A program made the translations under genes and the position numbers. Of a stretch of DNA of 38,066 nt, positions 18,016-25,631 are shown in pieces. Under the pieces are notes generated by a model. That model was not told the DNA's origin. It was given only the letters and a program-made list of their open reading frames with translations, and did not search any database. The stretch covers positions 1 to 38,066 of the forward strand of contig MWTA01000087.1 of assembly GCA_002050125.1 (NCBI GenBank), written 5' to 3'. Origin of the DNA: Anaerolineae bacterium UTCFX2 (GTDB lineage Bacteria; Chloroflexota; Anaerolineae; Anaerolineales; UBA4823). Each line of letters begins with the position of its first letter. Within the stretch, counting starts at the first letter, position 1.

Positions 18016-18567
18016 ATGGCTCTAGCAGCCTATCCAAGCACATACATAGAAGAGATTACACTAAAAGACGGTACGCGCGTGACCCTGCGCCCGATCCGTC
18101 CCGACGACGCTGCGCGCCTCCAACAGGGCTTTCGCATGCTCACCCCTCAGACCATCTACCTGCGCTTTCTGGACTTCGCCAAAGAACTCAGCGATAAACA
18201 AGCCTGTTTCCTGGCGGAAGTCGACTATCAGCAGCGCATGGCGCTGGTGGGCGTCATCCAGGAGGAGGGCGAGGAGCGCCTGGCGGCAGTGGCGCGCTAC
18301 GACATGCTGCCCGACCGGCTCGGTTTGGCGGAAGCTGCGATTGTGGTGCGCGACGATTACCAGAACCGCGGCTTAGGCACCCAGATCATGCTGAAACTGA
18401 TCCAGTACGCGTGCGCGCACGGCGTACAAGCTTTTATCGCGACGATCCACAATTCCAACCTGGATATCATGCGCTTCATCCGCAAAAGCGAGCTGCCGTT
18501 CAAAAAAGAGCTGCTCGAGCCGGGCATCTGGGAAGTCTGCATCGACCTCACCCCACTCAAATGCTAA
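18016..18567 (+). CDS. GNAT-family N-acetyltransferase
   Basis: A 183-residue GNAT acetyltransferase that would transfer the acetyl group of acetyl-CoA to an amine. The N-terminal strand TLRPIRPDDAARLQQGFRMLTPQTIYLRFL resembles the GNAT domains found in Pat-type protein lysine acetyltransferases. The acetyl-CoA motif A is AAIVVRDDYQNRGLGTQIMLKLIQYA, with Q-N-R-G-L-G as the pyrophosphate loop, followed by motif B around ATIHNSNLDIMRFIRKSEL. The single-domain size implies either a stand-alone protein acetyltransferase or a small-molecule enzyme. The substrate is not predictable. AGGAGG lies about 12 bases upstream of the ATG, longer than usual. Confidence 0.88.
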   Translation: MALAAYPSTYIEEITLKDGTRVTLRPIRPDDAARLQQGFRMLTPQTIYLRFLDFAKELSDKQACFLAEVDYQQRMALVGVIQEEGEERLAAVARYDMLPDRLGLAEAAIVVRDDYQNRGLGTQIMLKLIQYACAHGVQAFIATIHNSNLDIMRFIRKSELPFKKELLEPGIWEVCIDLTPLKC

Positions 18568-18849
18568 CTCGAAGGGTCAACCGAACGGTCAGCCGCCCTC
18601 TTTGAGGGGTTTCAGAGCTGTCTACCTAATCTATCGGTCCGCGCTGCGCTGAGCGCCGCTCCGTCATTTCGCGCGCTGTGTAACCTCGAGCAAGGCGAAT
18701 GACCGAATGACACACCCATGCTATTCGGTCTGTCATCCACGTCCGCCACATTTTTACGTATCGGTTGGCTGGCGCGCGGCGCGGCAAAAAAGTGGCTTTG
18801 CGTTGCAGAATCGGGTATAATCCGTGAAATTTATCCAAGGAGTTTAACG
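18568..18849. other. Intergenic region with structured repeats
   Basis: 282 bases without a supportable gene. A short hairpin (CCCTC/GAGGG, 18596-18608) may end the GNAT transcript. CGAATGAC is repeated in tandem at 18696-18711, and GACCGAAT (18701-18708) pairs with ATTCGGTC (18723-18730) across a 14-base loop. A reading frame continues upstream of the next gene's GTG, but its composition is unlike protein and it has no ribosome site. Confidence 0.5.
18816..18821 (+). promoter_or_regulatory. -10 element of the small Cys-containing protein gene
   Basis: A perfect TATAAT 28 bases before the GTG start. No matching -35 is visible at the standard spacing. Confidence 0.55.
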
Positions 18850-19164
18850 GTGGCAAAAGCAGAGATTAATGCAGGTATTTGTGGTTTCAAAACAATCGTA
18901 ACCGCTACGACGAATGGATCAATGGTCGACCTCACAATCGAGAGCGAGTGCAAAGCCATTCAGGAGCTTGCCAAGCACCTCACGCGGGTAGATCCGCTCC
19001 AAGAAATTTCTGCCCAGCGCAAATTGACCAGCATCCTGGAGTTGGGCGCTAAACACTGCGCGCACGCTGCCTGCCCGGTACCCGTGGGGGTCGTCAAGGC
19101 AGTCGAGGTTGAAGCGGGGTTAGCCCTGCCAGCAGAAGCTTCAATTAAGTTATCAAAAACCTAA
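18850..19164 (+). CDS. Small conserved Cys-containing protein of unknown function (DUF6951-like)
   Basis: A 104-residue soluble protein starting at GTG, chosen because AAGGAG lies 7 bases upstream and the conserved sequence begins AKAEINAGICGFKTIVTA. Four Cys residues occur in recognisable places: ICGF, ESEC, and KHCAHAACPVP. The last cluster, with flanking His residues, could bind a metal or Fe-S cluster, or form disulfides. The pattern matches small anaerobe-associated proteins catalogued as DUF6951; the family name is from memory and unverified. No function is known. A pair of hairpins directly after the stop separates it from the convergent ftsK gene. Confidence 0.78.
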   Translation: MAKAEINAGICGFKTIVTATTNGSMVDLTIESECKAIQELAKHLTRVDPLQEISAQRKLTSILELGAKHCAHAACPVPVGVVKAVEVEAGLALPAEASIKLSKT

Positions 19165-19171
19165 GAATAGT

Positions 19172-19202
19172 CCCTGGCTGCGCCAGGGCGGCGCTTGCGC
19201 CG
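19172..19202. terminator. Tandem hairpins between convergent genes
   Basis: CCCTGGC-TGC-GCCAGGG (19172-19188) is followed at once by CGGCGC-TT-GCGCCG (19189-19202). They fill the gap between the small Cys-containing protein gene and the end of ftsK. No long T tract is present in either direction, so termination may be weak. Confidence 0.55.
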
Positions 19203-19203
19203 C

Positions 19204-21414
19204 TCAAAAGCCCTCGTCCAAAGCGTCATCCGGCGCTATCAGCACCTCGCGCTCGCGCCCCCCGCCCTGCGAGGGACCGATCACGCCCAGTTCTTCCAGT
19301 TCGTCCATCAACCGCGCTGCGCGGGGATAGCCGATCCGCAGCTTGCGCTGCAACATGGAGGCGCTGGCGCGCTGGCTGTTCTGCACGATCGTGATCGCCT
19401 GTTCGACCAGGTCGTCTTTTTCTGCCAGGGCATGCTCCTGGGCAATTGTCTCCTCCCAGGGAGGCGTTTCGTCCCCTGGCTGGGCAGCTTCCGTCCAGGT
19501 CCTTTGCCAGAAGTTGATCGTCCGCTCGACCTCAGAATCGCTCACCATCACGCCCTGCAGCCGCGCCGGCCCCGAAGCCTCGGGCGGCAGGAAAAGCATA
19601 TCGCCGTGACCCAGCAGCAACTCGGCGCCAACCGTGTCCAATATCACGCGCGAATCGACCGAGGAAGCCACCGTGAAGGCAATCCTGGCGGGGAAGTTGG
19701 CTTTGATCAAACCGGTCACCACCTCGATGCTGGGGCGCTGGGTCGCAACCACCAGATGAATGCCGGTGGCGCGCGCCATTTGCGCCAGACGCACCAGCGT
19801 GTGCTCGGTCTGGTCGGGGACGCTCATCATCAGGTCCGCCAGTTCATCGATGATCACCACAATATGCGGCAGCGGCTGCTCGCCTCTGCGCCGGCGGATC
19901 TTGCGGTTGTACGAGTCGATGTTGCGCGAGTGCGAGCTCTCCAGCACCTTGTAACGCCGGTCCATCTCCGCCACCGTCCAATGCAGCACCCCTAAAATGC
20001 GCTGTATCTCGGTCTCCACTTTTCCATATAGATGCGGCAGTCCGTTGAAGCGCACCAGTTCGACCATTTTAGGATCGATCATCACCAGCCGCAAATCCTC
20101 GGGGGTGTTGTTCATCACCAAGCAGGTCGTCAGCGCCGCCAGGCAAACCGACTTGCCCGAGCCGGTCGTCCCGGCGATCAACAGGTGCGGCATACGCGCC
20201 AGGTCGGCGATGTAGGGCGCGCCGGAAACATCCCGTCCCAGGGCAACCGCAAGCGGAGAATTGACCTTGTAGAACGCCTCCGATTCGAGCATCGGGCGCA
20301 GCCGCACAATAGTCGCACGGGCGTTTGGCACTTCGATCCCGACGTACGGTCGCCCGGGCACCGGCGCCTCGATCCGCAGCCGTTCGGCTGCCAGCGCCAG
20401 CGTCAGGTCCCGCCCGAGGGCGGAGATTTGCGCTACGCGCACCTTCTGGCGCGCAGCATCGCCGTTTTCGCTGTTGGATTCTTTTTCTACATAACCCGGC
20501 TCGACAGCAAACTGGGTCACGGTCGGGCCCACGCGGAAACCCACGACCCGGGCGGGAATGCCAAACTCAGCCAACGTCTTTTCGATCAGCCCGGCTGTCT
20601 GATTAATATGGCGTTCGTCGGGCCGGTTAGCCTGCTCGTTGACCAGCATATCCAGCGCCGGTAAACGGGGGTCGCGTTCCAGCGGTTCGCTCGGGAGCCG
20701 CTCTTCATTCTCGATCCGAAAACTTTTGCGAAATTGCGGCGGCAACGCCAGTTTGCGCGGCGCGGCTGCCGCCGGTTGCGTGGAAGCAGCCCCTTGCAGA
20801 GGCGCTTCAATCACGACGGGCGCTTCTTCGACAAACCGGGAAGCCGCCCGCGCCCCGGAATGCCGAACTGCCCGCCACGGCAGCCCGCTGGCTGTAATCA
20901 CCGCGATCAGGAAGATGCCCCCCAGCAGCGCTCCTAAAACCAGCGGGACGCCCAGCGGTCCAAGCAGCAGGCTGAGCAGTTCTCCCAGCCCCCAACCCAC
21001 CCTGCCCCCATCCAGACCCACTTCCGCCCGGGCGGGGTCGAGACCGCCAGCCACAGCCAGCAGAGCCAGCGAAGCAAACGCCGCCACTTCAAGCGCAAAC
21101 AGGCGCAGCCAGAAGCGCCCAGTCGGAGACTCGCCCTCGGCGCGGCGTTTGAGCGCCCAAAATCCCAGCAGCCCGAAAACTAAAACAAACCAGAAGCTGC
21201 CCCATCCAAAGAACCTTCTCAGCGTTTCAGCCCACCTTAAAAGCAGTCCGCCAGCCAGGTGTGGCAGCGAGAGCGCGACCAGCGTCATCAGCGCCAGGGC
21301 AAGCAGCGACACTCCGGCGATATCGCGCAGGTAGGGCTGAAAACGGGTCAGGAGGGACAGCAGATCGACCCGCGAATCTTCCGCGGCGGGCGGTCGGAGA
21401 GTTTGCTTTGACAT
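19204..21414 (-). CDS. ftsK: FtsK/SpoIIIE-family DNA translocase
   Basis: A 736-residue septal DNA translocase that pumps chromosome DNA during division and resolves dimers with Xer. The N-terminus (about 30-200) has four membrane segments. A short variable linker leads to the alpha-beta-gamma motor: FGIPARVVGFRVGPTVTQFAVEPG (alpha), Walker A AGTTGSGKSVCL near residue 415, Walker B VVIIDELADLMM and ATQRPSIEVVTGLIKANFPARIAF. The C-terminal gamma winged helix is ITIVQNSQRASASMLQRKLRIGYPRAARLMDELEELGVIG, which would read KOPS-like sites. Size is normal for a compact FtsK. A TATAAT 8 bases before the ATG suggests a leaderless or near-leaderless mRNA. Confidence 0.96.
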   Translation of the reverse strand: MSKQTLRPPAAEDSRVDLLSLLTRFQPYLRDIAGVSLLALALMTLVALSLPHLAGGLLLRWAETLRRFFGWGSFWFVLVFGLLGFWALKRRAEGESPTGRFWLRLFALEVAAFASLALLAVAGGLDPARAEVGLDGGRVGWGLGELLSLLLGPLGVPLVLGALLGGIFLIAVITASGLPWRAVRHSGARAASRFVEEAPVVIEAPLQGAASTQPAAAAPRKLALPPQFRKSFRIENEERLPSEPLERDPRLPALDMLVNEQANRPDERHINQTAGLIEKTLAEFGIPARVVGFRVGPTVTQFAVEPGYVEKESNSENGDAARQKVRVAQISALGRDLTLALAAERLRIEAPVPGRPYVGIEVPNARATIVRLRPMLESEAFYKVNSPLAVALGRDVSGAPYIADLARMPHLLIAGTTGSGKSVCLAALTTCLVMNNTPEDLRLVMIDPKMVELVRFNGLPHLYGKVETEIQRILGVLHWTVAEMDRRYKVLESSHSRNIDSYNRKIRRRRGEQPLPHIVVIIDELADLMMSVPDQTEHTLVRLAQMARATGIHLVVATQRPSIEVVTGLIKANFPARIAFTVASSVDSRVILDTVGAELLLGHGDMLFLPPEASGPARLQGVMVSDSEVERTINFWQRTWTEAAQPGDETPPWEETIAQEHALAEKDDLVEQAITIVQNSQRASASMLQRKLRIGYPRAARLMDELEELGVIGPSQGGGREREVLIAPDDALDEGF

Positions 21415-21422
21415 TACAGAAT

Positions 21423-21428
21423 ATTATA
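21423..21428 (-). promoter_or_regulatory. -10 element of ftsK, near-leaderless spacing
   Basis: A minus-strand TATAAT with only 8 bases before the ftsK ATG; no ribosome-binding tract lies between. Confidence 0.55.
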
Positions 21429-21501
21429 GCATCATGAGCATGGATCGGATTTCAAGCTTCAGATCGATCTGGCAGCCGGCTCGCGCGCGGCGCGGCAAAG
21501 C

Positions 21502-22476
21502 TCAACCGCGGCCTCCCCGGTCTTCTGCCAATTCAGCCGTCTGCGCTTGCCCAGTCCGTGCTTCGCCGCGCGTTGCCAGGTAGATGCCCGCCAGGATGAG
21601 CGCCATTCCAACAGCTTTGAGCGCGGTGATCCGCTCATCGAAGAGAAAAAACGCCAGGATGGAAGAGCCAACCGGCTCGCCCAAAACCGCGATCGAAACA
21701 AACGCCGCCGATAAGTAAGCCAGAGCCCAGTTGTAGGAAGTGTGTCCGATCAACTGCGGCACGAGCGCCACCGCCAGCAGCCACACATAAGTCAGCCGCG
21801 AAAATCCGAACATCGGCAAACCCATGGCGCGCACCGCCAGCGCCAGCGCAATCGCCGCCATGCCATATACCAGGAAGATGTAAGTCAACAGCGAGAAACC
21901 TGAGCGTAGCCGGCGCCCGATGATCAAATAGACCGCCCCGCTCACGCCTCCCCCCAACGCCAACAGGTCGCCCAAGAATGCCCCCCCGCGCACGAGTTCT
22001 GGCGCGGAGGGACAGGACAGCCCGGCGCTGCTCCAGGTGCAGGTGTCGCCGAAAGCCACAATCGAGCTGCCCGCCAGCGCCAGCAGCATCCCCGCCGCCA
22101 TGGGGCGTGAGAGCGGTTCTTTGAGCGCGAGCGGCGAGAGCAGCGCCACCCACAAAGGCGCAGTTGAAACCAGCACAACCGAACTGGCGACCGAAGTCAA
22201 AGCCAGCGAGGAGATCCACAGGGCAACGTGCAGCGCCAGGAACAACCCCGAAAGCAGCGCCAGACCTAACTCGTCCGACCGCAGCGCCGCCAGTTCCCTC
22301 CTTCGGCGCCCCAGCGCAAAGGGCGTCAGCGCCAGCGTAGCCAGCCCCAGCCGCCATGCCGCAATCGTAAGCGAAGGCGCCTCTGCCTGCGCAAAACGGA
22401 TGAGAATCGACGCGGCAGAGACAGCCAACACCCCAATTCCAAGCACAAGGATGGGCGGTACAGGCGGGCGGCGCAC
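21502..22476 (-). CDS. EamA/DMT-family transporter
   Basis: A drug/metabolite transporter superfamily protein of 324 residues with about ten membrane segments in two EamA repeats (roughly 10-145 and 175-310). RFAQAEAPSLTIAAWRLGLATLAL and the second-repeat SAAFVSIAVLGEPVGSSILAFFLFDE (here with E-P-V) are typical. An in-frame ATG at 22497 is also possible, but it lies inside the stem of the preceding terminator and upstream of a TATAAT. The GTG at 22476, 6 bases after that TATAAT, is therefore preferred and would make the mRNA leaderless. Substrate unknown; relatives export amino acids or other small metabolites. It is followed by ftsK on the same strand after 87 bases. Confidence 0.88.
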   Translation of the reverse strand: MRRPPVPPILVLGIGVLAVSAASILIRFAQAEAPSLTIAAWRLGLATLALTPFALGRRRRELAALRSDELGLALLSGLFLALHVALWISSLALTSVASSVVLVSTAPLWVALLSPLALKEPLSRPMAAGMLLALAGSSIVAFGDTCTWSSAGLSCPSAPELVRGGAFLGDLLALGGGVSGAVYLIIGRRLRSGFSLLTYIFLVYGMAAIALALAVRAMGLPMFGFSRLTYVWLLAVALVPQLIGHTSYNWALAYLSAAFVSIAVLGEPVGSSILAFFLFDERITALKAVGMALILAGIYLATRGEARTGQAQTAELAEDRGGRG

Positions 22477-22482
22477 GCAGCT

Positions 22483-22488
22483 ATTATA
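22483..22488 (-). promoter_or_regulatory. -10 element of the EamA gene, overlapping a terminator tail
   Basis: A minus-strand TATAAT lies directly after the 38-bp palindrome that ends sodA, and shares its T-rich tail (TTTATAAT). It is 6 bases before the GTG chosen as start. Confidence 0.55.
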
Positions 22489-22490
22489 AA

Positions 22491-22528
22491 GGATCATGGG
22501 GCGCTCGAATTCGAGCGCCCCATGATCC
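22491..22528 (-). terminator. 38-bp perfect palindrome, terminator of sodA
   Basis: The 38 bases are their own reverse complement, centred on GAATTC. The RNA would fold as a stem of about 17 bp with an AAUU loop, followed in the minus direction by TTTATAAT. It begins 32 bases after the sodA stop. In the plus direction only GAAAAAC follows, so it acts one way. Confidence 0.85.
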
Positions 22529-22560
22529 GAAAAACAACCTAAAAGTGCAAGGCGGGCAGT

Positions 22561-23169
22561 TTAGCGCGCCGCCTGGTAGAGCGAATTCACAAAGTCCCAG
22601 TTCACCACGCTCCAGAAATTCTTGATATATTCGGGGCGGCGGTTCTGATACTTGAGATAATAAGCGTGTTCCCAAACATCCAGCCCAAGCACCGGCGTCT
22701 GTCCATCCATCAGCGGACTGTCTTGGTTGGCGGTTGAGAGAACCTGAAGCTTCTTATTGCCGTCGACCACCAACCAAGCCCAACCGGAACCAAAGCGCGT
22801 GGCAGCCGCTGCGCTGAATTTCTCGACAAAACTGTCGAATGAGCCAAAAGTGCTGTTGATCTCGTCCGCGAGTTTGCCGCTGGGGCTCTTGCTTCCACCC
22901 GGAGCAATCCAGTCCCAGAAAAGGGTATGATTGGCATGCCCGCCGCCATTGTTGCGCACGGCGGTGCGGATGCCTTCAGGCGCCTGATTGATGTTCCGCA
23001 GAATCCACTCTACGGATTTCCCCTCCAGTTCGGGCGCGCTTTCGAGCGCCTTGTTCAAATTGGCGACATAAGCTCCGTGGTGTTTATCGTGATGGATCTC
23101 CATCGTCATCGCGTCGATGACAGGCTCAAGTGCATTAAAAGCGTATTTCAGTGGCGGTAGTTCGAACAT
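22561..23169 (-). CDS. sodA: Superoxide dismutase, Mn-type (Fe/Mn family)
   Basis: A 202-residue cytosolic superoxide dismutase converting superoxide to oxygen and hydrogen peroxide. The four metal ligands are in place: His26 ([12 protein letters not shown]), His81 ([10 protein letters not shown]), Asp164 and His168 ([14 protein letters not shown]). Gln149 in NQDSPLM and the GGHANH segment favour manganese over iron; this is a family rule, not proof. Full length, no signal peptide. GGGAGAT precedes the ATG. The promoter at 23221-23249 faces a ferredoxin gene on the other strand, and a 38-bp palindrome ends the transcript. Confidence 0.96.
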   Translation of the reverse strand: MFELPPLKYAFNALEPVIDAMTMEIHHDKHHGAYVANLNKALESAPELEGKSVEWILRNINQAPEGIRTAVRNNGGGHANHTLFWDWIAPGGSKSPSGKLADEINSTFGSFDSFVEKFSAAAATRFGSGWAWLVVDGNKKLQVLSTANQDSPLMDGQTPVLGLDVWEHAYYLKYQNRRPEYIKNFWSVVNWDFVNSLYQAAR

Positions 23170-23220
23170 GGATATCTCCCTTAGTTGTACTATTTGAATG
23201 AAAGATCGACTGACTTTCGA

Positions 23221-23249
23221 ATGTTACTATAATTTATCTCATTAGTCAA
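23221..23249 (-). promoter_or_regulatory. Promoter of sodA
   Basis: Minus strand: -35 TTGACT (23249-23244), 17-base spacer, -10 TAACAT (23226-23221). The leader to the ATG is about 45 bases. Confidence 0.65.
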
Positions 23250-23353
23250 TTTTTATGGTATAAGAAATGTATAAGAAAGCCCAAAAAGGATAAACCCTTT
23301 AACTGAAGCTCGCCCTAAAACTTGACCGCATCCGGTTTAGTTTGCCGGATTGC

Positions 23354-23382
23354 TTGACAAAGCAGGAAGGGGAGGCTAGAAT
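23354..23382 (+). promoter_or_regulatory. Promoter of the ferredoxin gene
   Basis: -35 TTGACA (23354-23359), 17-base spacer, -10 TAGAAT (23377-23382), giving a leader of about 85 bases. A further TATAAT at 23400-23405 lacks a -35. Confidence 0.8.
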
Positions 23383-23420
23383 TTTCATAACGCAAGTGAT
23401 ATAATTAAGTACACTAAAAG

Positions 23421-23460
23421 CTACACGAACTACACTTATCCTACAAACCTAATCCTACAC
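23421..23460 (+). repeat. Four CTACAC-like repeats in the ferredoxin leader
   Basis: CTACAC at 23421, 23430 and 23455 and CTACAA at 23441 lie between the promoter and AGGAGG. The palindrome GGAACGTTCC (23465-23474) directly precedes the ATG. A regulatory role is possible but not shown. Confidence 0.5.
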
Positions 23461-23474
23461 AGGAGGAACGTTCC

Positions 23475-23876
23475 ATGACCTATATCATTACCAGCCTTTG
23501 CTTGCGCGACTCCAGTTGCGTGGATGTTTGCCCGGTGGAATGCATCTTGCCTGGTAAACCGATCGACGAATGGCCGCTTTACTATATCGACCCCGACACC
23601 TGCATCGACTGCGGCGCCTGCGTCCCCGAATGCCCCTTCGAAGCCATCTTCCCCGAAGATGAGGTCCCGGCTGCCTACACCGCCAAAGGCGGCGAGTTCA
23701 TCAGCCGGCTCGGTCTGACCGAGCATTACGAAGGCGCCAATGAGCACGGAGAGCCGGTTATTCTCGATTGCGTGCGCGCCCTCGAACCCGGCGAAGTGGT
23801 GGATCTCACCGAGGATATCCAGAGCAACTACGATTACTTCACTGAAGGTCCCGGTTACAAAGCTCTCGATATGTAA
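23475..23876 (+). CDS. Ferredoxin with [3Fe-4S]/[4Fe-4S] pattern (FdxA-like)
   Basis: A 133-residue bacterial-type ferredoxin for low-potential electron transfer. The N-terminal cluster motif has Cys9, Cys15, Cys19-Pro and Cys23. The second is C43-x2-C46-x2-C49-x3-C53-Pro (CIDCGACVPECP). Compared with the seven-iron ferredoxin of Azotobacter, the second Cys of a full CxxC motif is missing (Leu-Arg-Asp-Ser-Ser between Cys9 and Cys15), which favours one [3Fe-4S] and one [4Fe-4S] cluster. The C-terminal about 70 residues are acidic and without Cys apart from one (DCVRALEPGEVVDL). AGGAGG is 8 bases before the ATG. It has its own promoter and terminator, so it is a single-gene unit opposite sodA. 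Confidence 0.93.
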   Translation: MTYIITSLCLRDSSCVDVCPVECILPGKPIDEWPLYYIDPDTCIDCGACVPECPFEAIFPEDEVPAAYTAKGGEFISRLGLTEHYEGANEHGEPVILDCVRALEPGEVVDLTEDIQSNYDYFTEGPGYKALDM

Positions 23877-23891
23877 TGGGCGATTTATAAC

Positions 23892-23925
23892 AAAAAAGCG
23901 AGCGGGCTGCCCGCTCGCTTTTTTT
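23892..23925. terminator. Strong bidirectional terminator
   Basis: A run of A, a 9-bp GC stem (GCGAGCGGG 23898-23906 / CCCGCTCGC 23910-23918, loop CTG) and a run of seven T. It serves both the ferredoxin (+) and the convergent lipoprotein gene (-). Confidence 0.95.
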
Positions 23926-23956
23926 ATTGCTTATCTACAAGCTTGCCAAAAGGACC

Positions 23957-24826
23957 TCAGCGGGTGCGCAACTCCAGATTACCCGCGCCCATATCCACAT
24001 TGATCGTCAGACCGGGTCCTTCCCCGCTCAAAACATAGCCGCCGCCCTGCTTTTTCCAGCCGCCCGAGGCATTGATCTTAAGCAGCCCGCCTGAGCTGAA
24101 CAGCTTTGCCGGCGTGCCTTTGGGCACAATCACCACCACCTGGCTCAATCCCGATTCAATCGAGACCACCGCCTCGCGTTGCAGCGTGCCCGAGAAATCG
24201 AGCCGGTAATCCCCCGCCCCGCTGCGGAACGTCAACGACTTGAAATTTGCATTCGCCAGATCGAAGAGCTGCACATTCGACGCGCCGGTCTGGTATAACA
24301 AACGCTCCATCTCGACCGGGTTCGGCTCGCTAAAGCGCAGCCGCACATCTGCGGCGCCATCGGTGATTTCCAGCGAGCGAAGTTCCAAGCCTCCCAGCTC
24401 GATATCGCCCTGGTAAGCCCCGGAATTGATTACTAGATCCAGCAGCCCTTTACCGATCTGCAGATCCCAGCGATTTTCGATTTTACTATTCAAGCTGGGA
24501 AAGCCAGTCAACTCCACGTTGCCGGTGCTGATCCGGATGCTCTCGTTTTTTTCGGTGATGATGGGTTTGAAATTGGCGACGTTATATGCCGCCGTTCCAG
24601 TCACCAGATATTCACGACCCTGCTCCGCCGGGCGGAGGTTCAGTTTTCCCGCGCCAAAACTCAGCTCCAGTTTGGCGATCTTTGCGTCCGGAAATCGCAC
24701 TCGGATTTCGTCGGTCTGGGTGGGACCGGTCACAATTCGATCCACCGGGACATTAATCGTAATCCCGCACGCCAGCGTTGCCAGGGCGAGGGCGCTGATA
24801 GCCAGGACGATAAATAAACGCGACAT
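23957..24826 (-). CDS. Toast-rack domain lipoprotein
   Basis: A 289-residue predicted lipoprotein. The signal ends at LALATLACG, so the Cys near residue 20 would be lipidated. The mature part is a long repetitive beta structure with alternating hydrophobic strands (LELSFGAGKLNLRP, SLEITDGAADVRLRF, SLTFRSGAGDYRLDFSG, LTINVDMGAGNLELR). The recurring G-A-G/G-A-A-D turns are typical of the LiaF/YvqF-like toast-rack beta-helix. In Firmicutes such domains sit in cell-envelope stress regulators; here there is no LiaRS next to it. GGAGGAG precedes the ATG. It is divergent from the small acidic protein gene at 25001. Confidence 0.82.
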   Translation of the reverse strand: MSRLFIVLAISALALATLACGITINVPVDRIVTGPTQTDEIRVRFPDAKIAKLELSFGAGKLNLRPAEQGREYLVTGTAAYNVANFKPIITEKNESIRISTGNVELTGFPSLNSKIENRWDLQIGKGLLDLVINSGAYQGDIELGGLELRSLEITDGAADVRLRFSEPNPVEMERLLYQTGASNVQLFDLANANFKSLTFRSGAGDYRLDFSGTLQREAVVSIESGLSQVVVIVPKGTPAKLFSSGGLLKINASGGWKKQGGGYVLSGEGPGLTINVDMGAGNLELRTR

Positions 24827-25000
24827 TTCTCCTCCAAAATTTTCCGGGCTATTTCCCGTATTCCAAACCGACGATCAAATCAGATTACGCTTCGGGATGC
24901 CCCGTGAGGTGTTGGTAATATGCATACGAGTTCTGGTAGAAATTGTCGCGCGTTACAGGGAAATTCGGCTGGTAAAATAATGAAAGGAATGGAGGCTGTT

Positions 25001-25414
25001 ATGTCAGAGGAACCCCAAAAAGAAGAGAGTCTGGCTGAAGAGTTCCGCGCCCTGGGACACAACCTGGTCTCTGCCCTGAACGCCGCCTGGGAATCGCCTG
25101 AGCGCCAGCGCTTACAGGATGAAGTGCTGGGCGGCTTGAACGAGCTTGGCGCCACGTTGCACAAAGAAGTGGATTATCTCTCGAAGAGTGAAACCAGCCA
25201 GCAGATTAAGAGCAGCGTCGAACAGATTGGCGAGCGCATCCGCGGCTCCGAACCCCAGGCAAAAGTTCGCCAGGAGTTGTTAGGGGCGCTAAAAACGGCG
25301 AATCTGGAGATCCAGAAATTGATCGACCGGTGGTCTGTCCCCCCTGAAGCCAGCACCGCCGAGACCACGTCTGCCGAAGCAGCCGAACCGGAGGAAAATA
25401 CCGGCTCGCAATAA
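25001..25414 (+). CDS. Small acidic helical protein of unknown function
   Basis: A 137-residue, highly charged protein with no Cys, no signal and no membrane segment. It is almost entirely helical by appearance (LAEEFRALGHNLVSALNAAW, LQDEVLGGLNELGATLHKEV, VRQELLGALKTANLEIQKLI) and ends in an acidic Ala/Thr/Glu tail. An amphipathic or coiled-coil, membrane- or nucleoid-associated role would fit, but nothing identifies it. The frame opens 27 codons earlier (24920), but GGAGG lies 5 bases before the ATG at 25001 and the sequence before it is not protein-like. A TAAAAT at 24973-24978 may be its -10. Confidence 0.72.
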   Translation: MSEEPQKEESLAEEFRALGHNLVSALNAAWESPERQRLQDEVLGGLNELGATLHKEVDYLSKSETSQQIKSSVEQIGERIRGSEPQAKVRQELLGALKTANLEIQKLIDRWSVPPEASTAETTSAEAAEPEENTGSQ

Positions 25415-25510
25415 CTGCCATGAGCGGATTCCTGTAAATCGAATACCATAAGGCAGTGAAGTTCTAACACAAACTGACGCGCTGAGCCCCGGCAGCGGAT
25501 AAGTTCTTTC

Positions 25511-25539
25511 TTGACAGTCTCCAGGGCATGCGATAGCAT
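25511..25539 (+). promoter_or_regulatory. Promoter of the phosphatidyltransferase-lgt-ABC operon
   Basis: -35 TTGACA (25511-25516), 17-base spacer, -10 TAGCAT (25534-25539). It gives a leader of about 85 bases, in which I recognise no riboswitch. Confidence 0.75.
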
Positions 25540-25631
25540 AGCCGGAGTCGTCCTGCCCGGCGGCTGCAGAAACCGTTATTGCTGCCAACTCTACGCGGCG
25601 TAAAAACTCGAAGCGATCAGGTAAACAATCT

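Larger units (their letters stand above)
23170..23474. other. Divergent sodA/ferredoxin control region
   Basis: 305 bases carrying both promoters (sodA at 23221-23249, ferredoxin at 23354-23382). Four bases before the ferredoxin -35 lies the inverted repeat ATCCGG (23330-23335)/CCGGAT (23345-23350). The ferredoxin leader contains four CTACAC-like units. No gene is seen. Confidence 0.6.

Noticed and set aside
25540-25631. Riboswitch in the leader of the phosphatidyltransferase operon
   Set aside because: No match to any conserved riboswitch core I know and no terminator or sequestering stem.
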